Source of the DNA: Bufo bufo | Taxonomy: Eukaryota > Chordata > Amphibia > Anura > Bufonidae | DNA: 64,000 bases | Reading direction: 5' to 3' | NCBI RefSeq assembly: GCF_905171765.1 | Contig: NC_053390.1 | Coordinates: 590,110,293-590,174,292, forward strand | Shown here: positions 22,536-34,800 of the stretch, piece by piece | Numbering within the stretch: position 1 is the first letter of the stretch | Layout of the letters: each line of letters opens with the position of its first letter | Program-made: the position numbers and the translations under genes | Notes under the pieces: model-generated | Databases searched by the model: none | Seen by the model: the letters and a program-made list of their open reading frames with translations, nothing else | What the model was told of the DNA's origin: nothing

Positions 22536-25500
22536 GTACCCCTCCCTCTACGGGTAGACTCCGGACACTCAGAGCCCACCTTCTCAGGATGAGACCTATG
22601 GAAAGCCCTGATGAGACAAGTGGCCTTAAAGGGACACTGACAGGCCAAATCAGCACATTTAGTTATATATATGACATTGAAAAAATGTGGGGGGTTGTAT
22701 TTGTTTATATATATGACATTACCAATCTGCCCAAGGGGTGGCGTTTCATCTCAAAATGCGCCCAGCCAGTCGCTCCCAACTGGCGTTCTGAAGCCCCGCC
22801 CAGCTCATCAATATTCACTTCGCTGGGCGGCGGCTACAATCCTGCGCATGGGCAATTGAATCCTCCTGGCATCGTTCATGTCTAATCTTCTGCGCCTGCG
22901 CCCCGCCGTGGTTACATCGCGCCTGCGTACACACCCAGCCTGCGTCTTCGAGGCCGCTGCAGCCTCTGCCTCATCTGCCAATTGCCCATGCGCAGGATCG
23001 TGACTGTGGAGAGTTGTAGCCGCCGCCCAGCGAAGTGAATATTGATGAGCTGGGCGGGGCTTCAGAACGGCAGTTGAGAGCGGCTGGCTGGGCGCATTTT
23101 GAGATGAAACGCCGCCCCTTGGGCAGATTGGTGACGAGACAGGCAGGTTATAAAACTTAATTTTTCGGTATTCATAAGGTGGACAGGGGGGATACCTAGA
23201 TGCTTTTAATAGACTGTATAAGACCTGTAATGTCATATATATAACTAAATATGCTGATTTGGCCTGTCAGTGTCCCTTTAATGTCCAAAACTGGGACCCA
23301 CATCCTCTCATCAGGACCATAACCCTCCCAATGAACGAGGTACTGAAGAGAACTGCGGATAATGCGAGAATCCACCATCCTAGAGACCTGAAATTCAAGA
23401 TTACCATCAACAACAATCGGAGGAGGAGGCAAAGAAGAGGGTACAGTGGGTTGGACATAAGGTTTTAATAGGGACCTGTGAAAAACATTATGGATCTTCC
23501 AAGTCTGAGGAAGATCAAGACGGAAGGCAACGGGATTGATGACGGACAAGATCTTGTAAGGCCCAATAAACTTAAGACCCAACTTCCAGGAGGGAACCTT
23601 CAGTTTGATATTCTTTGTAGACAAACACACCAGATCACCCACATTCAGGTCCGGACCAGGCACACGTCTCTTATCCGCCACACGCTTATATCTCTCACTC
23701 ATCCTCTTCAGATTACTCTGAATCGTTTGCCAAATAAATGACAAAGACAAAGGAAAATCTCTCCTCATCAGGTAAACCAGAAGACCCCTCTCCAGAGAAT
23801 GTCCCAAACTGCGGATGAAACCCATATGCGCCAAAAAATGGTGACTTATCAGAGGACTCCTGGCGACGGTTATTTAAAGCAAACTCAGCAAGGGACAAAA
23901 AAGAATACCAATCCTCCTGATTCTCCGCCACAAAACAGCGCAGATATGTCTCCAGATTCTGATTGATGCGTTCGGTCTGACCGTTCGACTGCGGGTGAAA
24001 AGCAGAAGAGAACGACAACCGAACCCCTAAGCGAGAACAGAAGGCCTTCCAGAATCTGGAAACAAATTGCGTGCCCCTATCAGAAACAATGTCTGAAGGA
24101 ATGCCATGCAATTTAACAATGTGATCAACAAACGCTTGTGCCAGCGTCTTAGCATTGGGTAACCCAGGAAAGGGAATGAAATGCCACCAGAATCACAGTC
24201 TTCCCCGAGGAACGAGGCAGGTCCGTAATGAAGTCCATGGACAGATGCGTCCAAGGACGGAAAGGAATGGGTAACGGGAGGAGAGAACCCGATGGCCGTG
24301 AATGAGGGTCTCGCAGGCTGCCACAAAACCCTCAACCGTCTTACGAAGAGCCGGCCACCAGAATCTCTGAGCAATGAGATCCACTGTGGCTCTACTCCTC
24401 GGGTGCCCAGCAAGGACAGTATCGTGGTGCTCTTTAAAAACCTTGTGTCGTAAAGCGAGAGGCACAAACAACCTCCCAGGAGGACAAAGATCAGGAGCCT
24501 CTGCCTGGGCTGCCTGAACCTCTGCCTCCAAATCAGGATAAAGAGCAGAGGCGACCACCCCTTCAGCCAAAATGGGACCCGGGTCTTCAAAGTTCCCCCC
24601 TCCCGGAAAACAACGTGACAGGGCATCCGCCTTCACATTTTTAACCCCAGGGCGGAACGTAACAACAAAATTAAACCTAGAAAAGAACAAAGACCATCTG
24701 GCCTGTCTCGGGTTCAGACGCTTGGCCGATTCCAAGTAGGCCAGATTCTTATGGTCGGTAAACACGGTAATAGGGTGTCTGGTTCCCTCTAACCAATGGC
24801 GCCATTCCTCAAAAGCTAATTTGATGGCCAACAACTCCCTATCTCCCACATCGTAATTTCTCTCTGCATAAGAGAGTTTCCTTAAGAAAAAGGCACACGG
24901 TCGCCATTTGGCAGGAGAGGGACCCTGAGATAAGACCGCACCCACACCCACCTCAGAAGCATCCACCTCAACAATAAAAGGTAGAGAAACATCAGGTTGT
25001 ACCAAAATGGGAGCGGACGCAAAACACTCTTTAATACTAGAAAAGGCTTTAAGCGCATCTACCGACCACGAGGAAAAATCCACCCCATTTTTAGTCATAT
25101 CAGTGAGTGGCTTAACAACAGAGGAATAATTCAAAATTAACTTTCTGTAATAATTGGCAAAACCCAAAAACCGCATCAGCGCCTTCTGATTCTCAGGAAG
25201 CTCCCAATCAAGCACAGCGCGGACCTTCTCAGGGTCCATCCGAAAACCAGAAGCGGAGAGAAGAAAACCAAGAAATTTAATCTCCAGAACCGCAAACACA
25301 CATTTCTCCAGTTTAGCGTACAATTTATTCTCCCGCAGAATCAGCAAGACCTGACATAGGTGGTCCCGATGAGTCTTGAAATCAGGAGAAAAAATCAAAA
25401 TGTCATCTAGATACACCAGTACAAATTTCCCCATTAAATGATAAAAAATGCTGTTCACAAAATGTTGGAAGATGGCCAGAGCATTAATTAAACCAAAGGG

Positions 25501-25901
25501 CATAACCAAATTCTCGAAATGACCCTCAGGGGTATTGAAGGCCGTCTTCCATTCGTCCCCTTCCCTGACCCTGACTAGGTTGTATGCCCATCTTAAATCC
25601 AACTTAGAAAAAACTTTAGCCCCAACAATCTGGTTAAACTGGTCCGGGATCAGAGGAAGCGGATATGGGTCATGAATCGTGATACGGTTCAGCTCCCTGA
25701 AATCCAGACAAGGTCTTAAAGAAGCATCTTTTTTCTTAACAAAAAAATAAAACAGCGGCAACAGGTGACTTCGAGGGTCGGATGTGTCCCTTTCTCAGGC
25801 TCTCAGAGATATAAGTACGCATAGCGACTCTTTCAGGTTGGGAGAGATTGTATAATCGTGATTTTGGCAGCTTGGCGCCTGGGATGAGATTAATAGGGCA
25901 G
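22536..25901 (-). pseudogene. Ty3/gypsy (chromodomain) pol relic
   Basis: Reading right to left on the minus strand: end of the protease-RT linker (FCPINLIPGAKLP, about 25870-25905); reverse transcriptase (FSKLDLRWAYNLV and the active-site YLDDILIF at about 25390-25410); RNase H (VEVDASEVGVG, FTDHKNLAYLESA, NVKADALSR); integrase zinc-binding region (HHDTVLAGHP ... AACETL, where the second Cys is lost to a deletion near 24300); integrase core (SDRGTQF, PQSNGQTERINQNLE, about 23960-24090); and chromodomain (YLVHWEGYGPDERMW, about 23300-23340). At least three frameshifts. gag, protease and the 5' LTR are absent. The chromodomain is cut by a 648-bp TTAA element, after which the C-terminal tail continues from 22626 downward. 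Confidence 0.9.
22630..23277. mobile_element. TTAA-flanked foldback element inside gypsy pol
   Basis: Ends AGGGACACTGACAGGCCAAA and TTTGGCCTGTCAGTGTCCCT are perfect inverted repeats continuing into TTAGTTATATATATGACATT; TTAA flanks both sides (22626-22629 and 23278-23281). Deleting the element plus one TTAA rejoins the gypsy chromodomain reading, so the target site is exact. A second internal inverted block (CGCCCAGCGAAGTGAATATT / AATATTCACTTCGCTGGGCG) is present. No transposase. Confidence 0.9.
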
Positions 25902-25990
25902 AATCTAGCAGAATGAAAGTTTATATTAACACTACTACTTATGATAAAAGCTCCTGAAAATATATTTTTGTATAGCTTTTTCCAGCTCCA
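25902..25990. mobile_element. Right arm of the TTAA-type element split by gypsy
   Basis: AATCTAGCAGAATGAAAGTT, CTTATGATAAAAGCTCCTG is the reverse complement of the left-arm block at 21860-21935, with modest divergence. The boundary with gypsy sequence lies within GGGCAGAATCTAGCAG, so the gypsy 5' part was lost at this junction. Confidence 0.7.
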
Positions 25991-26088
25991 GTTTTGCATG
26001 GACAAAACTTTTGATCGACTCTCTTCAATTCTACACCAATAATAATGTGGTTGATGTAGCCAAAATTTTAAATACAGTCTATTCTATC

Positions 26089-26617
26089 ATAGAAACATAG
26101 AAACATAGAATGTGTCGGCAGATAAGAACCATTTGGCCCATCTAGTCTGCCCAATATATCTGAATCCTATGAATAGTCCCTGGCCCTATCTTATATGAAG
26201 GATAGCCTTATGCCTATCCCATGCATGCTTAAACCCCTTCACTGTATTTGCAGCTACCACTTCTGCAGGAAGGCTATTCCATGCATCCACTACTCTCTCA
26301 GTAAAGTAATACTTCCTTATATTACTTTTAAACCTTTGCCCCTCTAATTTAAAACTGTGTCCTCTTGTGGTAGTTTTTCTTCTTTTAAATATGCTCTCCT
26401 CCTTTACCGAGTTGATTCCCTTTATGTATTTAAAAGTTTCTATCATATCCCCTCTGTCTCTTCTTTCTTCCAAGCTATACATGTTAAGGTCCTTTAACCT
26501 TTCCTGGTAAGTTTTATCCTGCAATGGAAAGACCCTTGCATTTGGTAGTTCAAGACACTTATTGTTGCCATTGGATTGGCCAGCACTACTCCAAGAGCAG
26601 GGCTGGACAAGTAGCAA
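26089..26617 (-). pseudogene. Non-LTR retrotransposon (LINE) C-terminal relic
   Basis: Minus-strand translation shows TYQERLKDLNMYSLEERRDR, GDMIETFKYIKGIN, RTRGHSF-like TTRGHSFKLEG and FTERVVDAWNSLPAEVV, the recognisable end of a jockey/CR1-type reverse transcriptase protein downstream of the polymerase domain. Only about the last 140 codons are left. The 3' tail (CAAATGGTTCTTATCTGCCG, minus strand) ends near 26089. Two further fragments of this family lie at 55562-55765 and 58205-58497. Confidence 0.75.
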
Positions 26618-26748
26618 GTGTCTTGGTCTACAGATGCAGAGTTTGTTCCCCTGTTAAAATGATTTTTTTTTTCTTAAACAGGGTCGCTTTAAGCTTGGCT
26701 CAGATATTAGATGCTCTTCTGCAACAGAGGCTCTGTACAGTGACTTAA

Positions 26749-27322
26749 AGGGATTCTGTCACCTCGTATAACACAAATTCAGATTTTAAACTAGTCATGC
26801 TCCCCAGCTTACCTTGAATCGGCAGTGCTGTTTGTTATTGTAATCTGTCCTGCAGTTTACCAGAAAAACTACTTTTATAAAACCCTGAAGGTGCCCAGAG
26901 GGGCGTTATGTTCTCCTTTGTGTGCCCAGTAACGCCCCTCTTACAGTGCCCGTCACTGGGCTCGGCGCATGAAGCTCCTGCCCTCAGTCTCCTGCAAATC
27001 GCACTGGCGCAGCCCTCAGTGGGTACTGAGTCTGCGCGAGACTTCGCTCGGCCATCAGGGAGGGGGAGGAGAGGGATGAGACGCTGTGGGCGGTTAGGGA
27101 TTCTGCAGGAAGGCGTTCTGGGCACTGTAAGAGGGGCGTTACTGGGCACACAAAGGGGAACATAACGCCCCTCTGGGCACCTTCAGGGTTTTATAAAAGT
27201 CGTTTTTCTGGTAAACTGCTGGACGGATTACAATAACAAACAGCACTGCTGATTCAAGGTAAGCTGTGGAGCATGACTGGTTTAAAATCTGAATTTGTGT
27301 TATACGAGGTGACAGAATCCCT
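26749..27322. mobile_element. TTAA-flanked foldback element with about 200-bp arms
   Basis: AGGGATTCTGTCACCTCGTA and TACGAGGTGACAGAATCCCT are perfect inverted ends; the arms remain complementary for about 200 bp (GGGGCGTTATGTTC / GAACATAACGCCCC). TTAA flanks at 26745-26748 and 27323-27326. The centre is GC-rich and non-coding. Confidence 0.9.
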
Positions 27323-27365
27323 TTAAGGCTTTGAATAAATATATTGCTTAATACATTGCTCAATA

Positions 27366-27614
27366 TCTGATCTGCAGAGGTCCGACACCCGATCAGTTGT
27401 TTGAAGAGGAGGCTGTGCTGCTTCCTCTTCATTACACGATGCGTCATCTCTTGTGGAGCGGCGGCATAGTGTAATTACAAGTACTCACTCCATTCAAGTT
27501 ATTGGAGACGACAGGCAGTGTAATGAAGAGGAAGCAAGACTTGCATGGAGCGCCATCTCCCTTTCAAACAGCTGATTGGTGGGGGTGCCAGGTGTTGGAC
27601 GCCCGATGATCAGA
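27366..27614. repeat. Foldback repeat next to SINE
   Basis: ATCTGATCTGCAGAGGTCCG...GATCAGTTGTTTGAA pairs imperfectly with TTCAAACAGCTGATTGG...CGGGCGTCCAACACC region and GATGATCAGATT. The SINE starts right at its right end. Confidence 0.55.
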
Positions 27615-27616
27615 TT

Positions 27617-27910
27617 GGGCAGCACGGTGGCTCAGTGGTTAGCGCTGGTGCCTTGCAAAGCTGGGGTCCTGGGTTCAAATGCGACCAAAGACAACATCAG
27701 CGTGAAGTTTGTATGTTCTCCCCATGATTGTGTGGGTTTCCTCTTGGTACTCCGGTTTCTTTCCACACTCCAAAGACATACAGATAGGGAACAAAGATTG
27801 TGAGCCCCATTGGGGACAGCGAGCAATGACAATGTCGTAAAGTGCCGTGGAATATGCTAAATAAGTGCTATATCAGTGCTATATAAGTGTGTAAAATAAA
27901 TAAAATAAAT
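27617..27910 (+). mobile_element. tRNA-derived SINE with L2-like tail
   Basis: GGGCAGCACGGTGGCTCAGT begins a tRNA-like head with A box TGGCTCAGTGG (27628-27638) and B box GGTTCAAATGC (27672-27682, last bases decayed), the internal promoter of RNA polymerase III. The body has TGTATGTTCTCCCC, TCCAAAGACATACAGATAGG and TTGTGAGCCCCATTGGGGAC, and the 3' end is an (AAAT)n tail. Same family as 10301-11235. Confidence 0.85.
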
Positions 27911-28028
27911 GTGTTAAAGAGGTAGGCCCATCTCAGCCTTTCATAGCTGATGGGAATTACTCATAGTACACACCAGCCTTGGGAGGTGACATTATGGAAA
28001 CAGGCAATCAGATCTGCTGTTTCCTTAA

Positions 28029-29678
28029 AGGGGTATTCCCATCTGAGACAATGGCATATCGCTACGATATGTCCCCATTGTCTTATAGATGTGGGTCCCG
28101 GCGGTGGGACCTGCACCTACACTGAGAACAGAGCGAAGAAGGTGGTGGCAGGTGGACCCCGGGTTTTGCCAGGTACGGCCACCACCAAGCGCTCTCCCCA
28201 TAGTACTGAATGAAAGCGCACCGCACTTGCGCGTCCACCGCTCCCATTCATTTCTATGGGGCTGACGAAAATAGCTGAGCCAGCACTTGGCTATTTTCAG
28301 CAGCCTCATAGAAATGAATGGAAGGCGGCTGCGCATGTGCACTGTGTAGTGCCCTGGAGCAGGGAGTACTTTGACATTTGGGCATTTGCCTATATCCCCT
28401 ATCAAAGTTAAAACGTCTTATTTTATTACACCTGAAAGGGTTAACTTGCACTATTTAATACTGTGTAACTGCATTTTAGATGTTGTGATATATATCCTGT
28501 TCATTATCACTGTATTTACATTGCTCTGTGGAAAGGGTTAATGAATACTAAGAGACTGTTAGGGCTTTGATTGAGAAGCTGATAATTTTCCACAGCTGCC
28601 ATAGAGTTTAAAGAAGATGTTTTGGAGGGAAAAACCCAGACTTGTTTACCACCAAAAGGAGACAGTCTGATCTTTTAAATGTCTGGTTTTAGCTATGTTG
28701 TTATGTCTGGAAACTTGTTTTTGTCTGGAAAACCTGCTGTGTCATTGCCATTGAGTATCATTGAAGCTTTAATGTAAGTCTATACCAGACGGGAGCTGAA
28801 ACAATGTATATGTTTGTGCTGAGTTTCTCCACTCCACCCCTCCCACTAGAAAGTTCTAGTCTAGCAAAAACTGTATATAAAGAGAACAGTCAGAGCCCCT
28901 AGTGTGCTGCAGTTAGGGACCAGTGCTTGGAGGGGAAACTCATGCCAGCCTGCATGAGTGAATAGAAGACACTGAGATGGGGAAGCTGAGCCACAGACCA
29001 TGGGTCACTTGCCCTGTGACCAAGGATCCACCTGGACTACTGAGCTACAGACCGTGGGCCCTTGACCAGGATGCCAGCCTTCTGAGATAAAGAGAGAGGG
29101 ACAGCTAGCTCAGGCCTTTCCTCAGCATCAAACCCTTCTTCTGCCAGGGAGGAGACTCTGCCAGACTACGGAGTGACCAGAAGAAGACGCTGAGACAGGG
29201 ATACGCTGCCACAGACCATGTATCACCAGCCTTGGACCAGGGTACCAGCCTTCTGAAGAGAAAGAGGGACAGCTAGCTCAGGCCTTTCCTCTGCATCAAA
29301 CCATTCTTCTGCCAGGGAGGAGACTGTAGAAGCCAGCCCAATGCCTCGCCTGTATTGTTTTGTACCTGAATTCCTCCAGTAAAGAAGCACCCTGGTTTAC
29401 TGCAGACCCTGACTCTCTGTACTTATTTCCCATTGGGGTGCACCATGCCTTACCATCGCTTCCGGAGAGCAGCAAGACGTACTGACACCTCAACGGTGTC
29501 CACGGAACCTCGCGTAGTTTTGGGGCCACCCCAAACCCAGCGACTGCAACTGCGCCCTTCACAACTTTATGGCCTCCTTTCTCAGTGTAGGTGTGGGTCC
29601 CAGCGGGACCTGCACCTATCAGATAATAGGGGCATATCCTAGCGAAATGCTCCCATTGTCTGAGATGGAAAAACCTCT
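28029..29678. mobile_element. TTAA-flanked element, split by a solo LTR
   Basis: Ends AGGGGTATTCCCATCTGAGA and TCTGAGATGGAAAAACCTCT are inverted repeats; TTAA at 28025-28028 and 29679-29682. Inside are ATGGGGCTGACG-type and GGTGTGGGTCCCAGCGG blocks of the same family as 5992-6321. Without the nested LTR its length is about 430 bp. Confidence 0.8.
28345..29563 (+). mobile_element. Solo LTR, about 1.2 kb
   Basis: It starts TGTAGTGCCCTGGAGCAGGG and ends CAACTGCGCCCTTCACA, with flanks ACTG (28341-28344) and ACTT (29564-29567), a probable 4-bp duplication with one change. A TATA box (GTATATAAAG, about 28871) and a GTAAAG/AATAAA-like signal near 29381 suit an LTR read on the plus strand. It carries an internal duplication: GGGACAGCTAGCTCAGGCCT and following about 75 bp occur at about 29098 and 29267. 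No internal genes remain. Confidence 0.7.
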
Positions 29679-29682
29679 TTAA

Positions 29683-30446
29683 CTCCCATAGCTATGAATG
29701 GAAGCTACGCTGTTTCCGTTAACTTGGGAGAGCGCAGCTCCCCTTCTAGTGGTTTTGACCTGTCATTATGTTGACAGTCATTCATCTAAATACCTGCCAT
29801 GTAATACTACATTTCTCCTGTAGCAGCTGCTAACCAGAAATGCCTGGCTAGCCACGGCTTCCCCTGCAAAATCAGCCAGGGTTTGCCTGAGAGCCGTAAT
29901 ATTGTAAAATGTGGAGAGGCATTGTTGGTTACAACAGCAGCATATGGGCATTTCCTTCTGCTACACTTGTGACAACATATCCTGCTATTTGACCTTGTCT
30001 TCTGATAATCTCTTGAATTCAGTGCATCTAAAGCAAAATTCTACAGAGAAAGAGATTAAGCGATTATCCAAAAGCCCACATTTCAAAACATGAATTCATC
30101 TTCTCTTTGTGCTCTGAAGTAACATTTAGCAAATCACACACTTTATGATCTGAGTTTTCCAAGTGTTCTTTTATTGTGGACAATCAAGGCATGACAATAA
30201 AAAAAAGGTCCAAAACGCAATAAAATACACTCAAAAAGAATAATATCAGGATGCTTAGGTGATTTACAGTAGATCAATAATCCCCAAGTGCCCAGTTCTC
30301 ATCTCAGCATTGCATATTTGGTTAACTGGTAGTGTACATAGTCCACAATGATCAGCTTAAAGAACTATTGTAAGTCATACTGGTGCAGGAAACAGTATAT
30401 AACATTATGTAACCCCTGGAGATGTCTTGTGCTTTCTGTATATTAG
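29683..30446. other. Unassigned, no gene seen
   Basis: AT-rich, no recognised family. The 60-codon open frame at 29911-30093 shows no motif. Confidence 0.5.
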
Positions 30447-30552
30447 TCAGCAACCTCCACTACTCCAGCTGTTGTCAAACGACATCTTCAAGCATTCACT
30501 TCTATCGGAGTTTCCAACAGCCAAGCAAGTGTGTATCGTGGGAGGTTGCTGA
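30447..30552. repeat. Foldback MITE (TCAGCAACCTCC family)
   Basis: TCAGCAACCTCCACTACTCC pairs with the right end GGGAGGTTGCTGA. Related to 34801-34910. About 106 bp, non-coding. Confidence 0.75.
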
Positions 30553-30787
30553 CCCCTGGACTGTTGTATTCTTGACAAGTTTTAAAAGTGAATTTTACAG
30601 AATACTTACATTTACTATGCAGTAATTCAGCCATTTCACTTATTTTTTTATTGTGTGATACATTATAAAGAGGTACTTGCGTTGTGGGTAACTTCTCAGT
30701 GTTGATATTACTTCCACAAGGAGAGATGCGAACAAAGATCAAGTCAGCCACTGGAAATTAAGATTTCTTGTGTTTGTGAAATAGTAT

Positions 30788-31205
30788 GTTGCCTGGAGTA
30801 GCTATAGGGGGTGCCAAGGTAGCATCGCACCTGGGCCCTGATGCCCGAGGAGGTCCCAAAAGTTGCTCTGCTATACAACCAAAATATTTAAAACAATAAG
30901 GGCTTTATAAGGCCAATTTCCCCTCAGTGTGTCTGGTCCCGGAAATACACCCTGTGTGATAGCCACATTTCCTGGACTGATACTCACTGGGATTTATGAT
31001 GCTGTGAGTTCCTGCCCAACTGCAGATCTCCTGCACTGTACTGACAGCATCCTGTGAGTACAATACAGCAGACTTGCAAATGAGCAGGAACTCACAGCAT
31101 CATAAATCAATATATGGTGCATTGAGTTCAGGACAGACGATCAGTGGTCAGTCTGGGAAATGAGGGCGTGAGATGGACTGAGGACACTCATGTGAACCTG
31201 GCCTA
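30788..31205. mobile_element. Possible hAT-type MITE fragment
   Basis: CCTGGAGTAGCTATAGGGGG followed by GCACCTGGGCCCTGATGCCC resembles the left end of a common frog hAT-type repeat (CAGGGGCGTAACTATAGGGG style). A CATCATAAATC / GATTTATGATG pair at about 30991 and 31098 forms an inner fold. No clean ends or duplication. Confidence 0.35.
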
Positions 31206-31453
31206 AGCCAGGACAGAAAATTACAGTATGACTATAAGCCACATCTCCACTTTTGGACAAGTTTTAATGAAATGCATAATCCTAGGGACCCCAGCTGCAT
31301 AGAAGTAGTGTATATTTACATCCGTATATACAATTTCTCCTACAGCTACACGGCATTAGCATTTATAAATGTAATGTAACAAAAATTTACACCTGCTTCT
31401 CCTAAAATTCTGGCGGTTTATAATCCATTTTGGTGCTGACAGGTTCCCTTTAA

Positions 31454-31752
31454 AGGAGTTTTCTGGGACTTAAATATTGTATCAGATTGGTGGAGGTCTG
31501 GCTCTCGGCACCCCCACCTATAAGCTGTTTTGGGCTCTAGACAGTGGACATAGAAGGAAGCTGATGTTCCTGTCTTAAATGGGAGCTGAGCTGCAGTATG
31601 CAACCACCGGAAACTACACCAACCAGAAACTACCTTCTATCCACTGCATAGTCACCAGCAGTGGACGCTGCCTGACGCAGCAGATTTCTGGAGGTGCCAG
31701 TTGTTGGACCCTCACTGATCTAATATTCATGACCTATCCTGCGGATAGTCCT
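31454..31752. mobile_element. TTAA-flanked short element
   Basis: AGGAGTTTTCTGGGACTTAA start, ATCCTGCGGATAGTCCT end, TTAA at 31450-31453 and 31753-31756. The interior has GATTGGTGGAGGTCTGG and its partner GGTGCCAGTTGTTGGACCC, as in 5588-5987 and 27366-27614. Confidence 0.7.
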
Positions 31753-31756
31753 TTAA

Positions 31757-33117
31757 TAATGAAGTCCCTAAATGCACATACTGTAATTAGCATATACAGA
31801 AAGAAAGATATTTTTCATTTTAGCATAACAGTTATAGCACTGACGATGGTGGCATTTGGGGGATCATTGATGCCAGCAATGTGTATACATACATGTATGA
31901 AATAAAGAACATGCATCTATAAAAATCAACTCAGTTGTACAAATATGTGGAATAACTCTTAAAAGATAAAACACCATAATAAACAAAATAAAAGCATTGA
32001 GCAAGTACAATCATATACCATAGATATGCTGAGAGAAGATCATACAAAGTTAAATTCCATTTTTTATTTGCTAGTGAAGCATATGTCTGTCATAAGTGTT
32101 CATTTTAATAATCAAGGGCATGTCGCCATCATTGATGAAAATGGCTGACATGTAATACTACATTAATGTTCAGCATTCCATTTTCAGGTCCAAACTTTTG
32201 ACTTGAATGAATAATACAATTATGTCTAAACACAGCCACCACTAAGAGGAGCAAATCCATATAGATGTATACAGCTGGCATTGAACCTGATAGAAGCTGT
32301 AAATCGGTATGCCAACTTTCCCTAGTGGCCAGTTCAACAGACACCAAGAGGGAGCAGTTCAGTGTCAGGCCCTCTCCCACTACAAGCCTCAGTAGTTGTG
32401 TGCTCTGCCTCTATAGTAGGTATGTCACTATCCCCACAATTATTGATGCTGTATTAAATGGCATATTAAAAGATAAATGACAGTGCACATACTTATCAAG
32501 AAACTGCATAAATAATGTACTGAACGGCTTGAGATAATTACCTGCTTATAACCAGGCAGAACTGTGCATTCTGAAATCCTTCTATATGATGACTATGTTC
32601 TCTACACATCTGTGTCATTTATACACAAATGGTAATGATTTCTATTTTTTTCCCTTTCTCATTTTGTACATCGTTCTTCCCTCTTTTCTTTGGTTATTAG
32701 CCAGTCTCTATTTAGGACAGAGACCGAAGGAGCCTAAAGGTTCCTCTAAAACTTAACAACACTGTTCAATGACGCATGGAGAATGCACAAGCTTTATAAT
32801 CCATTCAAAACCTCAGCAGAGACCTCAGGGGCCACACTCTTTAGGGGTGTCTTTGTATGTAGCTTACCCATAGAATCAATGTTAACTGGCATATGCCTCC
32901 ATTCTACATGGTTCATAAGATTTCAAGAGACTGAGAAACTGGGCCCAAAACTCATGCCATGAATGGCTTGCCAGAATAATATGGAAATCTGATGTAATTG
33001 TTAGCTGTCAACCCCAATAAGTTGTTTCATACTAAATATTTAACCTCTCAAGTCAGAGTTGTGGCTAATTCTTCACAAAATGTAATATACTGTATATGTC
33101 TCATGTTTTATGTCTCA
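31757..33117. other. Unassigned, no gene seen
   Basis: Unique-looking AT-rich DNA without recognised repeats or long open frames. Confidence 0.5.
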
Positions 33118-33376
33118 AAGGGTTTTCCCAGAATTTTAATACTGATGGCCTATTCTCAAGATAAGCCATCTGATACCCTTCACCCCAATGATCAACTGTT
33201 CTGCAGTAGTTCTTGCACCAGAAGTTGGTGCTGGGACTACATGGTTCCATCCATTGTGCCAAAACTACTGCAGAACATCTGATCATAGGGGTTTGGTGTG
33301 TCGGACACCAGCCAATGAGATAATGATGGCCTATCCTAAGGATAGGTCATCAATATTTAAATCCAGGAAAATCCCT
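33118..33376. mobile_element. TTAA-type short element, left TTAA decayed
   Basis: AAAGGGTTTTCCCAGAATTT and AATCCAGGAAAATCCCT are inverted ends; TTAA remains only on the right (33377-33380). The inner arms TTCTGCAGTAGTT / AACTACTGCAGAA fold perfectly. Confidence 0.75.
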
Positions 33377-33380
33377 TTAA

Positions 33381-34800
33381 GCCCACTTCTATTCAGTAAA
33401 TCCTCTAGTGACATAGAAGGGTTGCCATGTTTTGACTATTCCTTTTTCCTTTGGCAGGGCTCCCTGCTGGGGAGATCCCCATACTGACAGCCCAATTCTT
33501 ACCTGTAAAAAGCCATTGGGCAAACACCTCTAGTCCTCAAGAACTGAGGGCCATACATGTTGCTGATTTAGGTTCTGTCTAGTAGAAGGTCGTCAAGAGT
33601 GGGATCACCCCTTACTGAGTTATGGCTGTCTAGTGAAGAGAACTCATCTAAAGCAGGTTACAGTGAAGAAGCCGTTACAACTGACAAACTGACAAACTGA
33701 CAAACCTCTTTTTGCCCACCCATAGTTAACATTTTTGCAACCAGTGCTGTTACGTTTGTGTAATAATTACATATGGCTATGTATGACAGATGCCTGAATA
33801 TACTCCTACACATAGCATAAAGAGAATGCATGTTTACCCATCACTTTCTTAACACCATAATCTTGTTTTACCTTCCCTGTGCTATTCTGAAGAGTGAAAG
33901 AAAGACCATCGCTGACTGCAGCTAATGTACAGCTTATTGTTGAGGACTAATTCGAAACTCTAGTCGTGGGTTGCCATGGAATCTATGCATGGTATTTGAA
34001 GCATGGAACATAGTAACTGCGGAAAAGAGAATTATATACAGTATTATATCCAGCATAAGAACATTGTGATATGTATAGGACTTTCAACGTACATAAGTAA
34101 TTCCTAAAAAATATACCAGACATTTAAAAAAATGTTCTAGTGCTGATTGATTGATACAAAGTAGTACGCAATGACTATGTCCAGGCCATTTGGATGCCCA
34201 ACCACTGTTGTAAAGGGGCAAGCGTTAAAAGATTTCATATACATTCAAGGCCCTCTTCACATCACATTACATCCCTGCCTTGGCAAATACACAGGGAAAA
34301 GTTCCCAGTGTATACGTAAAGCATATCCATGGGGCTTTCCTCACCCAGAGAATACCAAAAGAGTTATAGGCTGCACCTGCAGTTTATATGCACTGGTCAC
34401 TTTAGTGTTTTCTCTATCAACAGTTTTTGTATGATTTAGGTTCTTGATACAGGGTCTCACTATGATATATAGCCTTATTAGGGGTTGATTGTGAGGAAGA
34501 TGGGAGGCGCGGGCTTACCAATTATCTTTGCTGCACATTTCCTTTGTAATTGTTTATAACGATTCTTAACTTTGCGAAGATGTTTTGGATATTAAGAAAC
34601 TTTGGGATTTAATCATGTGACTTTTTGGTGTGCGCCCTTTTTTCCTGTGCCATTTTCTATTATATGTGGTTGGCATAGCATTCTAGACTACACTATTCCA
34701 ACGATAAACGGTAAAGAAACATGCCACCTGGTATATATTTCTTTATCCAATTTTAGCCTATAGTCAAAGTATCACACTGTGTGTCTATACAAGAGAGGGA
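33381..34800. other. Unassigned, no gene seen
   Basis: No recognised family. A short triple GACAAACT repeat lies at about 33681-33706. Confidence 0.5.

Noticed and set aside
27617..27700. Functional tRNA gene
   Set aside because: A and B boxes are present, but the sequence does not form a tRNA cloverleaf and continues into a SINE body and (AAAT)n tail.
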